From assembly GCA_946481695.1 (NCBI GenBank), contig CAMLON010000007.1, positions 3,096 to 67,095 of the forward strand: a stretch of 64,000 bases of DNA, given 5' to 3'. The stretch is from an uncultured Bartonella sp. (GTDB taxonomy: Bacteria; Pseudomonadota; Alphaproteobacteria; Rhizobiales; Rhizobiaceae). A program made the translations under genes and the position numbers. Under the pieces are notes generated by a model that searched no databases, was not told where the DNA came from, and saw nothing but the letters and a program-made list of their open reading frames with translations. This document shows positions 63,276 to 64,000 of this stretch, piece by piece (position 1 is the first letter of the stretch; every line of letters begins with the position of its first letter).

Positions 63276-64000
63276 TCAAGCTGCCTTTTCCGGATTATCC
63301 AAAACTCTTGAAAATATCGAATTCAACAATGTCAGAACGTGTTCCGGCTTGCGTGAAGTCATAATTTCCTGCCGCTCTTCACTGCTATAGAGGCCCTTGG
63401 CGTGTTTGTTCAAATACCAGTCGAGATGTTTTCGGGCGTGACGCACGCCGGTATTTTCGCCATAATAATCAAGCATTGCGCGATAATGGTCGCAAATATA
63501 ATGGCCGAGACTCTGACAGAAGGGGTGGCCAGCGATCTCTCCTGCAAGCCACGGTGCACCATAACTTGCCCGCCCGATCATGACTGCATCGGCGCCAGAA
63601 CGACGCAGGCATTCTTCCGCTTCCTTAAGATTGCCAATATCGCCATTTGCTACCATCGGAATCGAAATGACGTCGCGAACTTTTTTCAAAGCATCCCAAT
63701 CGGCTTGACCATTATAAAATTGCATTCTGGTGCGGCCATGCACTGTAATCATAGAAATACCGGCTTCTTCAGCCATTTGTGCAAGTTCCGGTGCGTTGAT
63801 TGTTGTTTCATCCCAACCAAGCCGCACTTTGAGTGAAACGGGAATTCTTGCTACCTTTAGAACTGCTTCGATCAAGGACATGGCAAGTTTCAGGTCGCGC
63901 ATAAGAGCGGCACCGGAATATCCGCCGATAACCTTTTTGGCTGGACACCCCATATTGATATCAATCATATCGGCATGGTTATCCTGAACAATTTCGGTTG
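63276..64000 (-). CDS. dusB: tRNA-dihydrouridine synthase B (NifR3), 5' part missing
   Basis: The open frame runs off the right end of the window; 241 codons including the stop are present, beginning [21 protein letters not shown]. This FMN enzyme reduces uridine to dihydrouridine in tRNA. The conserved NMGCPAKKV and the catalytic cysteine region ([16 protein letters not shown]) are visible. It is the usual first gene of the dusB-ntrB-ntrC operon of alphaproteobacteria and its stop overlaps the ntrB start. Confidence 0.95.
   Translation of the reverse strand, partial: TEIVQDNHADMIDINMGCPAKKVIGGYSGAALMRDLKLAMSLIEAVLKVARIPVSLKVRLGWDETTINAPELAQMAEEAGISMITVHGRTRMQFYNGQADWDALKKVRDVISIPMVANGDIGNLKEAEECLRRSGADAVMIGRASYGAPWLAGEIAGHPFCQSLGHYICDHYRAMLDYYGENTGVRHARKHLDWYLNKHAKGLYSSEERQEIMTSRKPEHVLTLLNSIFSRVLDNPEKAA

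Overview
This window looks like chromosome from an alphaproteobacterium of the Rhizobiales/Bartonellaceae. The protein sequences and gene order are Brucella/Bartonella-like: dusB-ntrB-ntrC, the lpxK-waaA-acyltransferase-DUF4170-cysQ-pmbA block, Omp25/Omp31 porins and a SAM-II riboswitch before metZ. The base composition is moderate, with very AT-rich gaps, unlike GC-rich Brucella. A Bartonella with a complete respiratory nitrate reductase fits the bee-gut Bartonella (B. apis type) better than the blood-borne species; this placement is inferred from memory and no search was run.

Layout. 0-3 kb: tail of an unidentified gene and a membrane-bound PQQ glucose dehydrogenase. 3.4-8.8 kb: tRNA-Gly, dcd, metZ behind a SAM-II riboswitch, mutL, DUF2093. 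8.8-14.6 kb: a minus-strand envelope cluster (pmbA, cysQ-like phosphatase, DUF4170, a 38-residue membrane protein missed by length filters, DUF374 acyltransferase, waaA, lpxK). 15-28.5 kb: two M16 peptidases, rsmD, rluB, tadA, an aldo/keto reductase, a lipoprotein, ileS and two tandem Omp31-type porins with matching promoters. 28.7-34.8 kb: RNase D, M20 peptidase, mutM, a candidate orphan small RNA, M29 aminopeptidase, a D-2-hydroxyacid dehydrogenase.

35.3-47.6 kb is the functional centre: one minus-strand operon narK1-narK2-narG-narH-narJ-narI-parvulin-moaA, divergent from a Crp/Fnr-type regulator. The gap between them holds a perfect FNR-type palindrome at 46787-46800. The operon supplies nitrate import and nitrite export, the quinol-linked enzyme, its chaperone and the first enzyme of molybdenum cofactor synthesis. 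Nearby are msrA, a group III truncated haemoglobin with slyX, and NnrS behind an ABC importer, so nitrate respiration and handling of reactive nitrogen species are grouped within about 20 kb. No nitrite, NO or N2O reductase is visible.

51.4-60.5 kb lies between a tRNA-Thr and a tRNA-Ser whose 3' ends both point inward. It carries the nnrS-ABC operon, a divergent TetR/SDR pair, a secreted protein with an OB-fold-like segment and a small ABM-domain protein, with long AT-rich gaps; it looks accessory but has no integrase. 60.7-64 kb is the nitrogen regulation operon dusB-ntrB-ntrC, cut by the window end. No CRISPR array, prophage or insertion sequence was seen.
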